Part shown: piece by piece, positions 7,944 to 16,497 of the stretch
How positions within the stretch are numbered: position 1 is the stretch's first letter
Layout: every line of letters starts with the position of its first letter
Origin: a bacterium
GTDB taxonomy: Bacteria > Cyanobacteriota > Vampirovibrionia > Gastranaerophilales > Gastranaerophilaceae
Length of the DNA stretch: 44,886 nt
Assembly (NCBI GenBank): GCA_017471365.1
Contig: JAFUUC010000079.1
Location: 1 to 44,886, forward strand
Direction: 5' to 3'
Program-made: the position numbers and the translations under genes
Notes under the pieces: generated by a model
Seen by the model: the letters and a program-made list of their open reading frames with translations, nothing else
Told to the model about the DNA's origin: nothing
Databases searched by the model: none

Positions 7944-9023
7944 TTCTCTGGTTTTAATTCTTATTTCCTCGTCGATTGCAAAAATTTCGTCTATCGACGG
8001 GGATTTTATAACTCTGTGGTTTTCTGTAATTTTTGAAGTGATTCTATAGATATCATAAAGATTTATTTTCCCATGTAAAAATGCAAAGACAGATTCTTCA
8101 TTTGCAGCATTCATACAAACCGTTGCACTACCGCCAAGTCTTCCGCAATCATACGCTAATTTTACAGACGGGAATTTGTCAAAATCAGGCTTTTCAAAAT
8201 CGAGTCTTGCTATATCTGCAAAACTAAAACTCTTAGATTTTATACCCTCAAATCTTTCAGGATAAGTGATTGCATACTGTATAGGAATGTGCATGCTAGG
8301 CAAGCCCAATTGTGCAACAACACTACCATCTTTGTATTCAATCGCCGAATGAACAATACTTTGAGGATGAATAACAACTTCAATATTGTCATAATCCATT
8401 CCAAAAAGGTGATGTGCTTCAATCACTTCCAAACCCTTATTCATAAGAGTCGCACTATCTATTGTAATCTTTTTACCCATATTCCAGCGAGGATGAGCGA
8501 GTGCCTGTTCAACAGTTGATTGTTTCATTTCTTCAACAGATTTGTGTAAAAAAGGTCCGCCACTTGCCGTAATAATAAGTCTTTCAACCTGAGAAATATC
8601 TTTTATACACTGGTGAATAGCACAATGTTCGCTATCAACCGGAATAATTTTAACTCCGGTTTCTTTTGCTTTTTGCATAACAATATCACCCGCCATAACA
8701 AGGGTTTCTTTATTTGCAAGTGCTATGTTAATTCCATTTTCAATTGCAGTAAGAGTAGGTCTTAACCCGACTTTGCCAGAAACCGCAACAAGTATGATAT
8801 CATTTTCCTTATCAGAACAAATTCGTTCAAGACCTTCCTGTCCAAGAAGTGAATATCTTGGTTTAAATTTTTGAGTTTGTTGTTGTAAAAGTTCGACGTT
8901 ACTTCCAGCTGCAAGTGCTATAATCTCAAATTTGTCATTTAATTTTTCTATAACTTCCAAAGCCTGTCTACCAATTGAACCGGTAGATCCAAGAATACTG
9001 ATTTTTATTTTTTCATTCGTCAT
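7932..9023 (-). CDS. dxr: 1-deoxy-D-xylulose 5-phosphate reductoisomerase
   Basis: A 363-residue protein. Dxr converts DXP to MEP with NADPH, the committed step of the non-mevalonate isoprenoid pathway, in the cytoplasm. The N-terminal NADPH motif is LGSTGSIGRQALEVI. The metal and substrate residues appear in DSEHCAIHQ, in TASGGPF, and in ATLMNKGLEVIEAHHLF. The protein is somewhat short at the C terminus compared with the usual 380-400 residues, but all catalytic segments are present. It is convergent with prepilin 2. TATAAT lies exactly 6 nt before the ATG, with no Shine-Dalgarno. Confidence 0.96.
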   Translation of the reverse strand: MTNEKIKISILGSTGSIGRQALEVIEKLNDKFEIIALAAGSNVELLQQQTQKFKPRYSLLGQEGLERICSDKENDIILVAVSGKVGLRPTLTAIENGINIALANKETLVMAGDIVMQKAKETGVKIIPVDSEHCAIHQCIKDISQVERLIITASGGPFLHKSVEEMKQSTVEQALAHPRWNMGKKITIDSATLMNKGLEVIEAHHLFGMDYDNIEVVIHPQSIVHSAIEYKDGSVVAQLGLPSMHIPIQYAITYPERFEGIKSKSFSFADIARLDFEKPDFDKFPSVKLAYDCGRLGGSATVCMNAANEESVFAFLHGKINLYDIYRITSKITENHRVIKSPSIDEIFAIDEEIRIKTRELIG

Positions 9024-9029
9024 AAAACG

Positions 9030-9035
9030 ATTATA
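9030..9035 (-). promoter_or_regulatory. -10 of dxr, TATAAT-N6-ATG
   Basis: A consensus TATAAT ends 6 nt (CGTTTT) before the dxr ATG. TTGACT at 9050-9055 lies only 14 nt upstream, a short spacer. The layout predicts a leaderless mRNA. Confidence 0.6.
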
Positions 9036-9044
9036 TTACAAAAA

Positions 9045-10730
9045 TTACGAGTCAAACTTTGAATTTATAGGAAGTGCAAAATAAAAACTTGATCCTTGAC
9101 CTTCTTTACTTTCACACCATATAGCACCGTTGTGTGCTTTTATAAGTTGTTTTGCAATAGGTAATCCAAGACCTGTACCACCAACCTTGCGAGTAAGAGA
9201 ATTTTCAATTTGTGTAAATTGTTCAAATGCTTTAAGCATATCTTCTTGTTTAATTCCTATTCCTTCATCACTGACACTGACTACAACATAATCACCGTGT
9301 AAATTCTTAAGTTCATTTTCAAAATACTTGTTAGAAGATATATCCTGAGAATTTTTCAATTCAGATTTTATTTTTATACTTTTGCCCTGAGGAGTAAATT
9401 TTATTGCATTTGATACCAGATTTGTCAGCACCTGTCCAAGACGTTGAGAATCCGCATAAATATCCGGAAGAAGTGTCTCTTCGGATGTTAAATTAATATT
9501 ATTTTCCTTGGCAACACAATCAAAATTGGTTTTAACATTTTCAATTACCGTATGAATATTCATTAGTTTGTAATTGAAATCCATTTTGCCTGCTTCAATT
9601 TTATTTATATCAAGAATATCATTGATAATATTTGTAAGATTATCAACATTGCGTTTTGCCATATTCACAAATTTTATGGCAGTTTCACTTAACTCTCCAC
9701 TTCTGCCGCTTGATAAAATCGAAAGAGCATTTTTAACAGGAGTGAGCGGAGTTCTCAGTTCATGCGAAACAATAGAAATAAATTCGGATTTTATTCTTTC
9801 TAGTTTTTCAAGCTCGATATTCTTTTCAATAATTTTTTTATATAATCCGGCACTTTTTAAAGGTAAAGAAACCTGTCTCACAATTGTCTGAAAGTAGGCT
9901 GCATCATCAGATGTAAAAGGTTTTTGTTTAAAAATTTCGATACAACCAAAAAATTGGTCACCCAAATCAATTGGAGCAAACATATTATCATATTGAAATA
10001 TAGAAAATGTAAATTTTTCATGAGGATTTTTTACGTTTTTTATAATTTTCAAATTTCTGTCATCTATTTCAAACGGAATTTCTTTATCTTCAAAAAGAGA
10101 TTTATAATTTAACATTGCTCGAAATTTAAGAGCATTTACAAGTTCTTCCGATATTTCGTAAAGAGAATCTATAATTAAAACCGGCTCATTCTCAAAACCA
10201 AATGAAAGCGTACTTGTTAAATCAAAGCTCAAAGATTTGTCCAAACCTTCAGACATATACTCAAGAAGTTTTTTTGTATCAAGAGTTCCGGAAAACTGCG
10301 AACTGGTATTATATAAAACATTTAATTTGTACAAACTGTCAGAAAGCCCTTTATTACGTTCAGACAATTTGTCAGTGTTTTTTTTAGTCTGCAAAAGAGC
10401 ATTAATATTGGCACATATCAAACCATCATTACAAGAATTTAAGATAAAACCATTCACCGATTTAGAAACTTCATCATCAATATTCTCACCATTAGTCAAA
10501 AGTATGATTTGTGTTGTTTCTAATCTTGATTTTAACTTTTTTAATGTTGTTTCAAGATGCAACATTTTGATATTTTCATCTACAAAAATTAAATCTGGAG
10601 TTTCAACTTCAACAAGATCAAAAACAGAAGTTTCGGTACAAGAGGTATTAAAATTACAGATTTTTTCCGAAATTTTTTTGTATTTTTTTATAACTTCATC
10701 ATCTTCTGAAATCAGTAAAATGTTCTCCAT
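9045..10730 (-). CDS. Hybrid sensor histidine kinase with N-terminal receiver-like and GAF-like domains
   Basis: A 561-residue cytoplasmic protein without clear membrane segments. Residues 1-115 resemble a response-regulator receiver: acidic pair near the start and LIFVDEN with the likely phospho-Asp. The late lysine expected before the last helix is replaced (GFILNS), so it may be a degenerate, non-phosphorylated receiver. Residues about 130-290 look GAF-like. A HisKA domain follows with the phospho-acceptor His in SHELRTPLTP, then a HATPase_c domain with N box NLVSNAIKFTP, G1 DEGIGI and G2 GGTGLGL. No partner response regulator is adjacent. It is divergent from the virion cluster starting near 10.9 kb. 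The signal is unknown. Confidence 0.92.
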   Translation of the reverse strand: MENILLISEDDEVIKKYKKISEKICNFNTSCTETSVFDLVEVETPDLIFVDENIKMLHLETTLKKLKSRLETTQIILLTNGENIDDEVSKSVNGFILNSCNDGLICANINALLQTKKNTDKLSERNKGLSDSLYKLNVLYNTSSQFSGTLDTKKLLEYMSEGLDKSLSFDLTSTLSFGFENEPVLIIDSLYEISEELVNALKFRAMLNYKSLFEDKEIPFEIDDRNLKIIKNVKNPHEKFTFSIFQYDNMFAPIDLGDQFFGCIEIFKQKPFTSDDAAYFQTIVRQVSLPLKSAGLYKKIIEKNIELEKLERIKSEFISIVSHELRTPLTPVKNALSILSSGRSGELSETAIKFVNMAKRNVDNLTNIINDILDINKIEAGKMDFNYKLMNIHTVIENVKTNFDCVAKENNINLTSEETLLPDIYADSQRLGQVLTNLVSNAIKFTPQGKSIKIKSELKNSQDISSNKYFENELKNLHGDYVVVSVSDEGIGIKQEDMLKAFEQFTQIENSLTRKVGGTGLGLPIAKQLIKAHNGAIWCESKEGQGSSFYFALPINSKFDS

Positions 10731-10736
10731 ACCTAT

Positions 10737-10742
10737 ATTTTA
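10737..10742 (-). promoter_or_regulatory. -10 of the sensor kinase gene, TAAAAT-N6-ATG
   Basis: TAAAAT ends exactly 6 nt (ATAGGT) before the ATG. TTGCAA (10759-10764) lies 16 nt upstream as a possible -35. No Shine-Dalgarno is present. Confidence 0.5.
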
Positions 10743-10917
10743 GGGTGATGATTATATTTTGCAAATTATTACAAAATATAAATTTTTTTAAATATTTTTC
10801 CAAGATTTTTGCATTTTTAAACTTTTGGAATGCTTACAAATTGGAGATTTTTCTCCTGTCAATATCCGTAAAAATACTTACGCAAAATTACGGACTTTAA
10901 AAAAAAAATAAATTACT

Positions 10918-11039
10918 TATACTGAAAAAGTGATCGGTTAAGGCTCACGTCCGGAGGTAATAAAAACCTCTAAAGAATATTTTCTTTCGATGACAAAGCT
11001 GTTTGCCGAATGCATCAACGCAAGGGAGAAGTGTACTCA
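10918..11039 (+). promoter_or_regulatory. Promoter and about 110-nt structured leader before the zinc-ribbon gene
   Basis: TATACT (10918-10923) is a likely -10. The predicted leader contains consecutive small hairpins: GTGA/TCAC (about 10930-10948), GGAGGT/ACCTCT (about 10954-10972), AAAGA/TCTTT, and GATG/CATC enclosing CAAA/TTTG (about 10990-11016). It does not match a riboswitch class I can identify. The upstream part, 10743-10917, is AT-rich with no gene seen. Confidence 0.4.
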
Positions 11040-11402
11040 ATGGGATATATTCACTGTTGCGGAGCATTGCATAAAACAAAAACATTTATGCTTGTTCCTC
11101 ATCCGAATTTTACCGTATGTGAATTAGATTATCTTGTTAAATGCCCGGTTTGCGGAAATTTGGTTATCCAGTTAACAAGAATTAATGACAAAGATGAACT
11201 ATTAACATCAAGGTATGTAAACCTTGCAGCCAGAAAATTCTGGCAAAAGGTTAAATCTAAAATTTTGTACGAAGAAAAATTTATTGATTATTCAAAATAT
11301 AAAAGAGGAACTTTTTACCTTAATTATAATGAATTTGGCGTAAAAAAAAGGTGCTATTCAAATCTCTCAAATTTGAAAATAGGTATTAACTCCACTTTCT
11401 AA
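11040..11402 (+). CDS. Zinc-ribbon hypothetical protein
   Basis: A 120-residue protein with the start chosen at ATG 11040; an in-frame ATG at 11010 would add 10 residues, and AAGGGAG precedes the later one. The N-terminal half has HCCG and CPVCG, giving cysteine pairs that could bind zinc. The C-terminal half is basic and tyrosine-rich. I do not recognise the family. It forms its own transcription unit: a structured leader before it and a strong terminator after it. It lies first in the virion cluster, so it might be a regulator or an accessory phage protein; this is inference. Confidence 0.7.
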   Translation: MGYIHCCGALHKTKTFMLVPHPNFTVCELDYLVKCPVCGNLVIQLTRINDKDELLTSRYVNLAARKFWQKVKSKILYEEKFIDYSKYKRGTFYLNYNEFGVKKRCYSNLSNLKIGINSTF

Positions 11403-11434
11403 CTGTATTGAACAGTCATTTTACCCTAATTTAT

Positions 11435-11480
11435 AAGAGGGGAATCCCTTTTAATCAAAATTTCCCCTCTTTATTTTTTT
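11435..11480 (+). terminator. Rho-independent terminator
   Basis: A 10-bp inverted repeat (11435-11444 with 11462-11471) is followed by TATTTTTTT. It isolates the zinc-ribbon gene from the rest of the virion cluster. Confidence 0.8.
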
Positions 11481-11525
11481 AATATTGAAATATTATTAAA
11501 CGAACAAACTTTTAGTTAAGGTAAC

Positions 11526-11777
11526 ATGAATTTATTAAAATCAGAATCAGAAGGAAGTTTAATGAAGTTATCACCCAGAGAACACCAAGTGTTAACTCTG
11601 ATTGCATGCGGACTAACGGATAAACAAGCCGCAGGAAAACTGAAAATTTCAGAAAGAACAATCCAAAGCCATTTAGCTTCAATTCTATTGAAACTAAATG
11701 CAAAGAATAGAGTTAATGCAGTTGTTTTATATATGCACCTCAATCCCAAATGGAAAATCAAAATGAGGTATGCTTAA
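11526..11777 (+). CDS. LuxR/GerE-type HTH regulator
   Basis: An 83-residue protein (71 if translation begins at the second ATG, 11562, which has AGGAAG just before it). It is a bare GerE-type helix-turn-helix: LSPREHQVLTLIACGLTDKQ, then KISERTIQSHLASILLKL, with no receiver or ligand domain. Such stand-alone LuxR domains usually activate transcription. It is the first gene after the terminator at 11435-11480 and is followed 2 bp after its stop by the amidase. It is therefore well placed to control the virion genes, possibly tying them to host signalling. That role is inference. Confidence 0.88.
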   Translation: MNLLKSESEGSLMKLSPREHQVLTLIACGLTDKQAAGKLKISERTIQSHLASILLKLNAKNRVNAVVLYMHLNPKWKIKMRYA

Positions 11778-11779
11778 TA

Positions 11780-12277
11780 ATGAAAAGAATTATTTTACAC
11801 TGGACAGCCGGGAGATATTACCCTTCATCTTTCGAAAAGCAATATTACCATTATTTAATTGATAAAGAAGGAAGAATCTACACTGGTATTTACGCACCGG
11901 AAGATAATCTTAATTGTAATGACAATAAATATGCAGCTCACACAGGCGGCGGAAATACAGGTTCAATAGGAGTCGCATTTTGTGCAATGTCCGGATTTAA
12001 ATCTATTAATAATGTAGGTAATTTCCCGATTACACCTATTCAATTTGAGTCAGGAATGGATTTTTGTGCATCACTTTGTTCAAAATACTCCATTAATATA
12101 ACTCCCGAAACGGTTATGACTCACTATGAATTTGGACAAAAACACCCCCAAACCACAAGTGCCGGCAAAATAGACATAATATATTTACCGCCTTATAGCT
12201 GGGTAGCTAAAAATGATATAGGAAGTTTTATCCGTTCAAAAATTCGTTGGTACTATACAAAAAATTCACGAGGTTAA
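11780..12277 (+). CDS. N-acetylmuramoyl-L-alanine amidase (endolysin-type)
   Basis: A 165-residue Amidase_2/PGRP-like enzyme that would cut the bond between MurNAc and L-Ala in peptidoglycan. Zinc ligands are suggested by IILHWTAG near residue 7 and by THYEFGQKHP near 115, with a GKID segment after it. HTGGGNTGSIGVAF matches the core strand of the fold. There is no signal peptide, as expected for a holin-released endolysin or a virion-associated lysin. The start at 11780 is chosen because it begins the conserved fold and lies 2 bp after the upstream stop. A longer frame from 11750 overlaps the HTH gene. Confidence 0.88.
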   Translation: MKRIILHWTAGRYYPSSFEKQYYHYLIDKEGRIYTGIYAPEDNLNCNDNKYAAHTGGGNTGSIGVAFCAMSGFKSINNVGNFPITPIQFESGMDFCASLCSKYSINITPETVMTHYEFGQKHPQTTSAGKIDIIYLPPYSWVAKNDIGSFIRSKIRWYYTKNSRG

Positions 12278-12281
12278 GCTT

Positions 12282-13802
12282 ATGGAAATCAATTATTTTG
12301 ACTTATCCGGAGGGATAAATCAAGCATCAACAAAAACTGATCTGGGTTCAAGCTATAAAAAAATATATTGGACCGATTCAAAAAATGTGGAAATTTACGA
12401 TAACAGAGGCATTATAAAACAAAAAGGCAACAAACTGCTTACAAATTTACCGACTCAAGAAACCATAACAGGAATGTGCGAAATGGAATCAGATGGATTA
12501 TATAAACTTATAATCACAACTGAATCCGGGAAAATATATGTTTATAAAGAATCAACTGATGAATTAATCCTTTTAAATAAAACTTTAACAGGTACAAATG
12601 TTAAATTTGCAGCATTTTTACGTGGGATTTTAATCGCTACAGAATCTGATGAAATGTTTTATATAAAAGATAATCAAAATTTCAATATTGAAGATTGTAA
12701 TTTACAAAATACTGCCGGAGAAGCGTTTTATCCAAATTGTATAGCAGTATTTAAGGGACGTGTATGGTGTTGTGATAAATCTACACTTTATTATTCAGCA
12801 CTTGGAACGTACGATGACTTTACAACATCAAATGATGCCGGATATATAAATGATTTTCACACAGACACCGCAGATATTATTGGAATGCATATCTATAAAG
12901 ATTATTTGGCTGTTTATAAAAAAGAAAGAGTATACCTGCTTTCAGGAAGTTCACCGGATGATTTTGCAATATTACCTTTTGCTGACAAAGGCTCTGTTGC
13001 AGCTAATTCAATTATAAATGTCGATAACAAACAGTATTTTCTCAGTAATGGCATTTTTGCCCTTGAACAAGTTGGTGAACTAAATCAAATTCGTCTCGGA
13101 TCAGAAATTTCACTAAATATTAAAGCAGAATTTGAGAAATTTAATAAAAATAAAATACAAAATACTATTGCACTTCACTATCAAAACAGAAATCAAATGT
13201 GGTATTTATTCCCATATGAAAACGAGGAATATCTGCATACAATATGGATTAATGACTACGTAAACAAAGCTTGGTACAAAAGAGTTTTACCTCAAAATAT
13301 AACAACAGCGGCTGTTTTCCACTCACACATAATCAGTGCGGATTCACAAGGCAAAATTTATATCGAAGATACAGAAAACACATTCAATGGAGAAACTATT
13401 GATTTTATGTGGAAATCACCATTTCTATCTTTAAATGATGTTCATCATAGAAAATTAATAGAAGAATTTTATTTTATACTTGACGACTCTTACGATAACA
13501 AATTCAATTTCTCAGTATACAAGGATTATGACGGCAATTATCCGGATGATAGAGAACTTATTTATTCAAAACATTATGATCAACTTTTGTGGGCTGATGA
13601 AAATTCTTTAGATGACGTTTGCTATAAATGGGCAGAAAATGATGCTCAAATTCCGGTTTGGACAATAGGCACAGACGTTTTGGAAAAAGCAGAAATTTGT
13701 GGCAGTTGTTATTCAGTGCAACTTTGTGTTGAAGGATTCGACAGCACTGATAACTGTGCAATTATCGGACTGCAATTTAGAGAAATTTATAAAGACGACT
13801 AA
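12282..13802 (+). CDS. Phage stabilisation/tail-hub-like beta-propeller protein
   Basis: A 506-residue protein, 4 bp after the amidase, rich in aromatic beta-strand repeats. It opens with LSGGINQASTKTDL, a start pattern typical of P22 gp10-like packaged-DNA stabilisation proteins and related tail proteins. The middle part (FKGRVWCCDKSTLYYSAL, then YKDYLAVYKKERVYLL) also looks like propeller blades. In such phages the protein closes the portal channel and connects to the tail. Assignment is by pattern only. An alternative is a structural tail protein of another podovirus type. Confidence 0.65.
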   Translation: MEINYFDLSGGINQASTKTDLGSSYKKIYWTDSKNVEIYDNRGIIKQKGNKLLTNLPTQETITGMCEMESDGLYKLIITTESGKIYVYKESTDELILLNKTLTGTNVKFAAFLRGILIATESDEMFYIKDNQNFNIEDCNLQNTAGEAFYPNCIAVFKGRVWCCDKSTLYYSALGTYDDFTTSNDAGYINDFHTDTADIIGMHIYKDYLAVYKKERVYLLSGSSPDDFAILPFADKGSVAANSIINVDNKQYFLSNGIFALEQVGELNQIRLGSEISLNIKAEFEKFNKNKIQNTIALHYQNRNQMWYLFPYENEEYLHTIWINDYVNKAWYKRVLPQNITTAAVFHSHIISADSQGKIYIEDTENTFNGETIDFMWKSPFLSLNDVHHRKLIEEFYFILDDSYDNKFNFSVYKDYDGNYPDDRELIYSKHYDQLLWADENSLDDVCYKWAENDAQIPVWTIGTDVLEKAEICGSCYSVQLCVEGFDSTDNCAIIGLQFREIYKDD

Positions 13803-13864
13803 ATAACCACACACCACTCATATAAAAACACGTACAATACAACTCGTAAACGAAAGGAAAAAAA

Positions 13865-14725
13865 ATGACAGAATCATCATTTACTCAAAACTACTCTGCA
13901 TTTATCCCTCAATTGTGGAGTCAAAAATTAAACAACATGTTAGAAAAAAACTGCGTTATGATGCAGTGTGTCAACAAAAATTGGGAAGGTGAAATCCAAA
14001 ATCAAGGTGATACCGTAAAAATTATCACTCCTGCTGATGTTACTGTTTCTACATTAACAGATAGCAGCATTAGCTATTCTGCGTTATCTCCATCATCTTT
14101 AGAATTAAAAATTGATCAAAGAAAATTCTTTGCATTCAAAATTGATGATGTAGCAAAAGCACAAGCTAACGGTGATATTATGGAAGCACATTTAAACAGT
14201 GCAAAAAGAGCAATTGAAGAAGTTCAAGATTCTTATTTGCTTGGTATGCACACAAACGTAGTATCAGCAAATACAGTTGGTACTGAAGCTTCACCTATTT
14301 CACTAAGTGCTTCAACAATTTATTCAAACTTTGTTAAATTAGCTTTAGCATTAAAAAATTCAGATGCCGTTTATGCCGGTGTCCGTCCTTGGGTTGTAAT
14401 TAACCCTACTGTTGAATCTTACTTGTTGCAAAGTACTGAATTTATCGGAGCTCATAATGTTGCAGATGAAACATTAAGAGAAGGTTCTATCGGAAGAATT
14501 GCTGGTATGGACGTACTTGTTAGCACAAATTTAACAGCAGTTGATGGTAAATACTACGTTCTTGCCGGCACAAACGATGCTATTACATTTGCTTCTCAAC
14601 TTGCGAAAATCGAAAGTTTAAGAGACAAAGATAGCTTCTCTGATCTTGTAAGAGGCTTGTATTTGTACGGAGCTAAAACCGTTCAACCTAAAGCTCTTGC
14701 AAAAATGATCATTTCTGCTTCGTAG
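13865..14725 (+). CDS. Major capsid (coat) protein
   Basis: A 286-residue protein with a strong Shine-Dalgarno (CGAAAGGAAAA). Its composition and segments match HK97-fold coat proteins of the P22-like type: an N-terminal FIPQLWSQKLNNML segment, the KIDDVAKAQANGDI spine-helix region, VVINPTVESYLLQ, and a C-terminal GTNDAITFASQLAKIESLRD segment. It would form the icosahedral shell. Its codon choice is cleaner than that of neighbours, consistent with high expression. Placement upstream of portal and terminase is unusual, since most phages have terminase, portal, scaffold and coat in that order. Confidence 0.85.
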   Translation: MTESSFTQNYSAFIPQLWSQKLNNMLEKNCVMMQCVNKNWEGEIQNQGDTVKIITPADVTVSTLTDSSISYSALSPSSLELKIDQRKFFAFKIDDVAKAQANGDIMEAHLNSAKRAIEEVQDSYLLGMHTNVVSANTVGTEASPISLSASTIYSNFVKLALALKNSDAVYAGVRPWVVINPTVESYLLQSTEFIGAHNVADETLREGSIGRIAGMDVLVSTNLTAVDGKYYVLAGTNDAITFASQLAKIESLRDKDSFSDLVRGLYLYGAKTVQPKALAKMIISAS

Positions 14726-14749
14726 TTTTCAAGTAGTTAAGGAGAAAAA

Positions 14750-14998
14750 ATGTTTGCAAAAATAAAAGATAAAATTACAGAATTGGCAAAGAATGCTGTG
14801 TTTGCAGCAGAAACCGAAATTGGGTCAGGTAAAGGTACCGAAAAAAAAGAAATTGCAATCAATTATATTGTAAAAAATCTCCCTTTTAATCCGGTAGTTA
14901 AAGAAATTATTTCTATATTTCTTTCAACATTTATCGACAACGCGATCGAAGCTGCGGTAGTTTATATGCACTCTTTACCTCAAAAACAAGGAGAATAA
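14750..14998 (+). CDS. Small holin-like or structural protein
   Basis: An 82-residue protein with GGAGAAAAA just before the ATG. The pattern GSGKGTEKKEIAINYIV followed by a hydrophobic amphipathic stretch (IISIFLSTFIDNAIEAAVVY) resembles the C-terminal half of LLH-type phage holins. The N-terminal membrane segment of that family is missing. It lies between coat and scaffold-like genes, so it could be a capsid decoration protein instead. Confidence 0.45.
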   Translation: MFAKIKDKITELAKNAVFAAETEIGSGKGTEKKEIAINYIVKNLPFNPVVKEIISIFLSTFIDNAIEAAVVYMHSLPQKQGE

Positions 14999-15004
14999 AT
15001 TATT

Positions 15005-15655
15005 ATGCAAAATCAAATTCAAAACGGTATTTCATCATCAGCCGTGACTCCACAACTGAATTATATTGATGTAATTCAACAACTTGAAGGAATACTCGGA
15101 AATGATGTTAAAAGGTTGCAAATGCTTATGCAGCAGGGTGTAATTAATCAAAATCAGTGGCAGTATCTAATGACAGAATTGACTCAAAAACTGCACGCAC
15201 TGCAAACGTGTAAGCAAGCAATTCCTCAAGCACCACTTCCACAAATTCCTCAACAAGTACCAGAAGCTCAACAGCCGGAAACTCAAAATCCTTTTGATTT
15301 ATTTAATAAAGAAAAACCAGGATTTTTTGACAAAGCAGGTAGAGCAGATGTGTTAAATTATCTTCAAACTCTAGATGTGGATAAAGATGAAATTTCCAAA
15401 ATAGCCGGTCTGGTTGAAGGACTTGAAAGTTCGGCAATTGACGGTTATTTAAAACAATCCGCTCACGAAAAATCATTAAATGACGAAAACTCTGCTGCTA
15501 AAAGCAAATTGACTTCTTATGCTCAAAATGCTTCTCAAAGCGGTAATAATAACAGGATTTTTACCCGTGAGGATATCGGCAATATGAGTGGTGAAGAATT
15601 TGCTAAAAATGAAAAATTGATTATGGAACAAGTTAAACAAGGACTCATCAAATAA
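15005..15655 (+). CDS. Scaffold-like virion protein with shared IFTxEDI motif
   Basis: A 216-residue, Gln- and Pro-rich protein with predicted helices and no membrane segment, just downstream of the coat gene. Composition and position suggest an internal scaffolding protein. Its C terminus (residues about 184-209) reads IFTREDIGNMSGEEFAKNEK, very close to the tail region of the proteins at 19599 and 21516. The shared motif may bind the coat protein and recruit proteins into the procapsid; that is inference. The start follows a weak ribosome site, but no better one is seen. Confidence 0.6.
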   Translation: MQNQIQNGISSSAVTPQLNYIDVIQQLEGILGNDVKRLQMLMQQGVINQNQWQYLMTELTQKLHALQTCKQAIPQAPLPQIPQQVPEAQQPETQNPFDLFNKEKPGFFDKAGRADVLNYLQTLDVDKDEISKIAGLVEGLESSAIDGYLKQSAHEKSLNDENSAAKSKLTSYAQNASQSGNNNRIFTREDIGNMSGEEFAKNEKLIMEQVKQGLIK

Positions 15656-15676
15656 TATTTTTTAGTGAAATTCGAT

Positions 15677-15722
15677 AAATTTCGGCGGAAATTATTTTAT
15701 AATTTCCGTCCGAAATTTTTAA
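15677..15722 (+). terminator. Long AT-rich hairpin with T-run between scaffold-like and adaptor genes
   Basis: Positions 15677-15695 pair with 15699-15718 over about 19 bp with one bulged base, followed by a T-run. It should act as a terminator or attenuator and reduce expression of genes downstream of the scaffold. Confidence 0.75.
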
Positions 15723-15736
15723 AACAAGGAGGAACA

Positions 15737-16375
15737 ATGAACTTTTTAGAACTTATAAATCAATGTTTATTAGAATTAAATTATAGACAAGTTAATTCTT
15801 TTACAGAACTCGTTAAAAACGACCACAAAAAAATTAAAGCTGTCTTGAACATAATAAATAAAGAAATTTGTAATATCGAAGGCTGGAATTTTCTTATAAG
15901 AAGAAAAACACTGACTCTACCTGCAAATATTACAGAAATTAATAATACCGTAGAAGGAAGAATCCTCTATCTTCTCATAGATGGAGAACAATATAATTTC
16001 TGCCAGGATGTTGAACCGTTCTTGACAAATAATGCAAAACCTCGAACATTCTCTGTTTTGTATGATCAATTATTATTTCCAAAATTTGACGAAAATAAAA
16101 CAATAGATGTAATTTATTACACAAAAAATTCGGTAGTGGATTCAAACGGTGTTGAAAAGGAAGATTTAGAAAATCCGACAGATTTGACACTTATTCCTAT
16201 GCCTTTTGCACAGCAATTGCTTGTTTACGGAACATGCCTTAGATTAAAAGGAAATCCACAGCATATAAGATTTTCGTACTGGGTAAGCATGTATAAAGAA
16301 GCGTTACTAAATCTCAAATCTAAGACTTGTATTTATGCAAAAGATACCCCGCAAATACAACTATTTAGAGGCTAA
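15737..16375 (+). CDS. Head-tail adaptor (P22 gp4-like)
   Basis: A 212-residue protein. The start at ATG 15737 is chosen because AAGGAGGAA precedes it; a longer frame from 15665 would begin inside the upstream hairpin. The N-terminal helices (LELINQCLLELNYRQV, then FTELVKNDHKKIKAVLNIIN) and the GWNFLIRR segment are typical of P22 gp4 and related connector proteins. These sit under the portal ring. The C-terminal half forms beta strands with a final helical pair. The assignment agrees with the portal, coat and propeller proteins nearby. Confidence 0.65.
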   Translation: MNFLELINQCLLELNYRQVNSFTELVKNDHKKIKAVLNIINKEICNIEGWNFLIRRKTLTLPANITEINNTVEGRILYLLIDGEQYNFCQDVEPFLTNNAKPRTFSVLYDQLLFPKFDENKTIDVIYYTKNSVVDSNGVEKEDLENPTDLTLIPMPFAQQLLVYGTCLRLKGNPQHIRFSYWVSMYKEALLNLKSKTCIYAKDTPQIQLFRG

Positions 16376-16476
16376 AAAAAACAGGAAGTCGTTTTCATTC
16401 CCCCCTGTTAAGATTTACACTAGCCGAAATATAAATAGCATGTTCATTATACAAATCATTCGTAAAAAATACAAAC

Positions 16477-16482
16477 TATAAT
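16477..16482 (+). promoter_or_regulatory. Internal promoter candidate before the small terminase gene
   Basis: A consensus TATAAT lies 15 nt before the small terminase ATG. The -35 is weak and there is no Shine-Dalgarno for the gene. It would give a short 5' leader of about 8 nt. Confidence 0.35.
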
Positions 16483-16497
16483 AAGAAATGTAACAAA

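Noticed and set aside
10237-10743. 168-residue plus-strand frame opposite the sensor kinase.
   Set aside because: Composition fits a shadow of the kinase reading frame; no ribosome site or domain.
10925-11040. Resemblance of the leader to cyclic-di-GMP or TPP riboswitches (ACAAAGC..TGCCGAA, CGCAAGGGA).
   Set aside because: Only scattered short matches; the order of conserved blocks and the key loops (such as CTGAGA for TPP) are absent.
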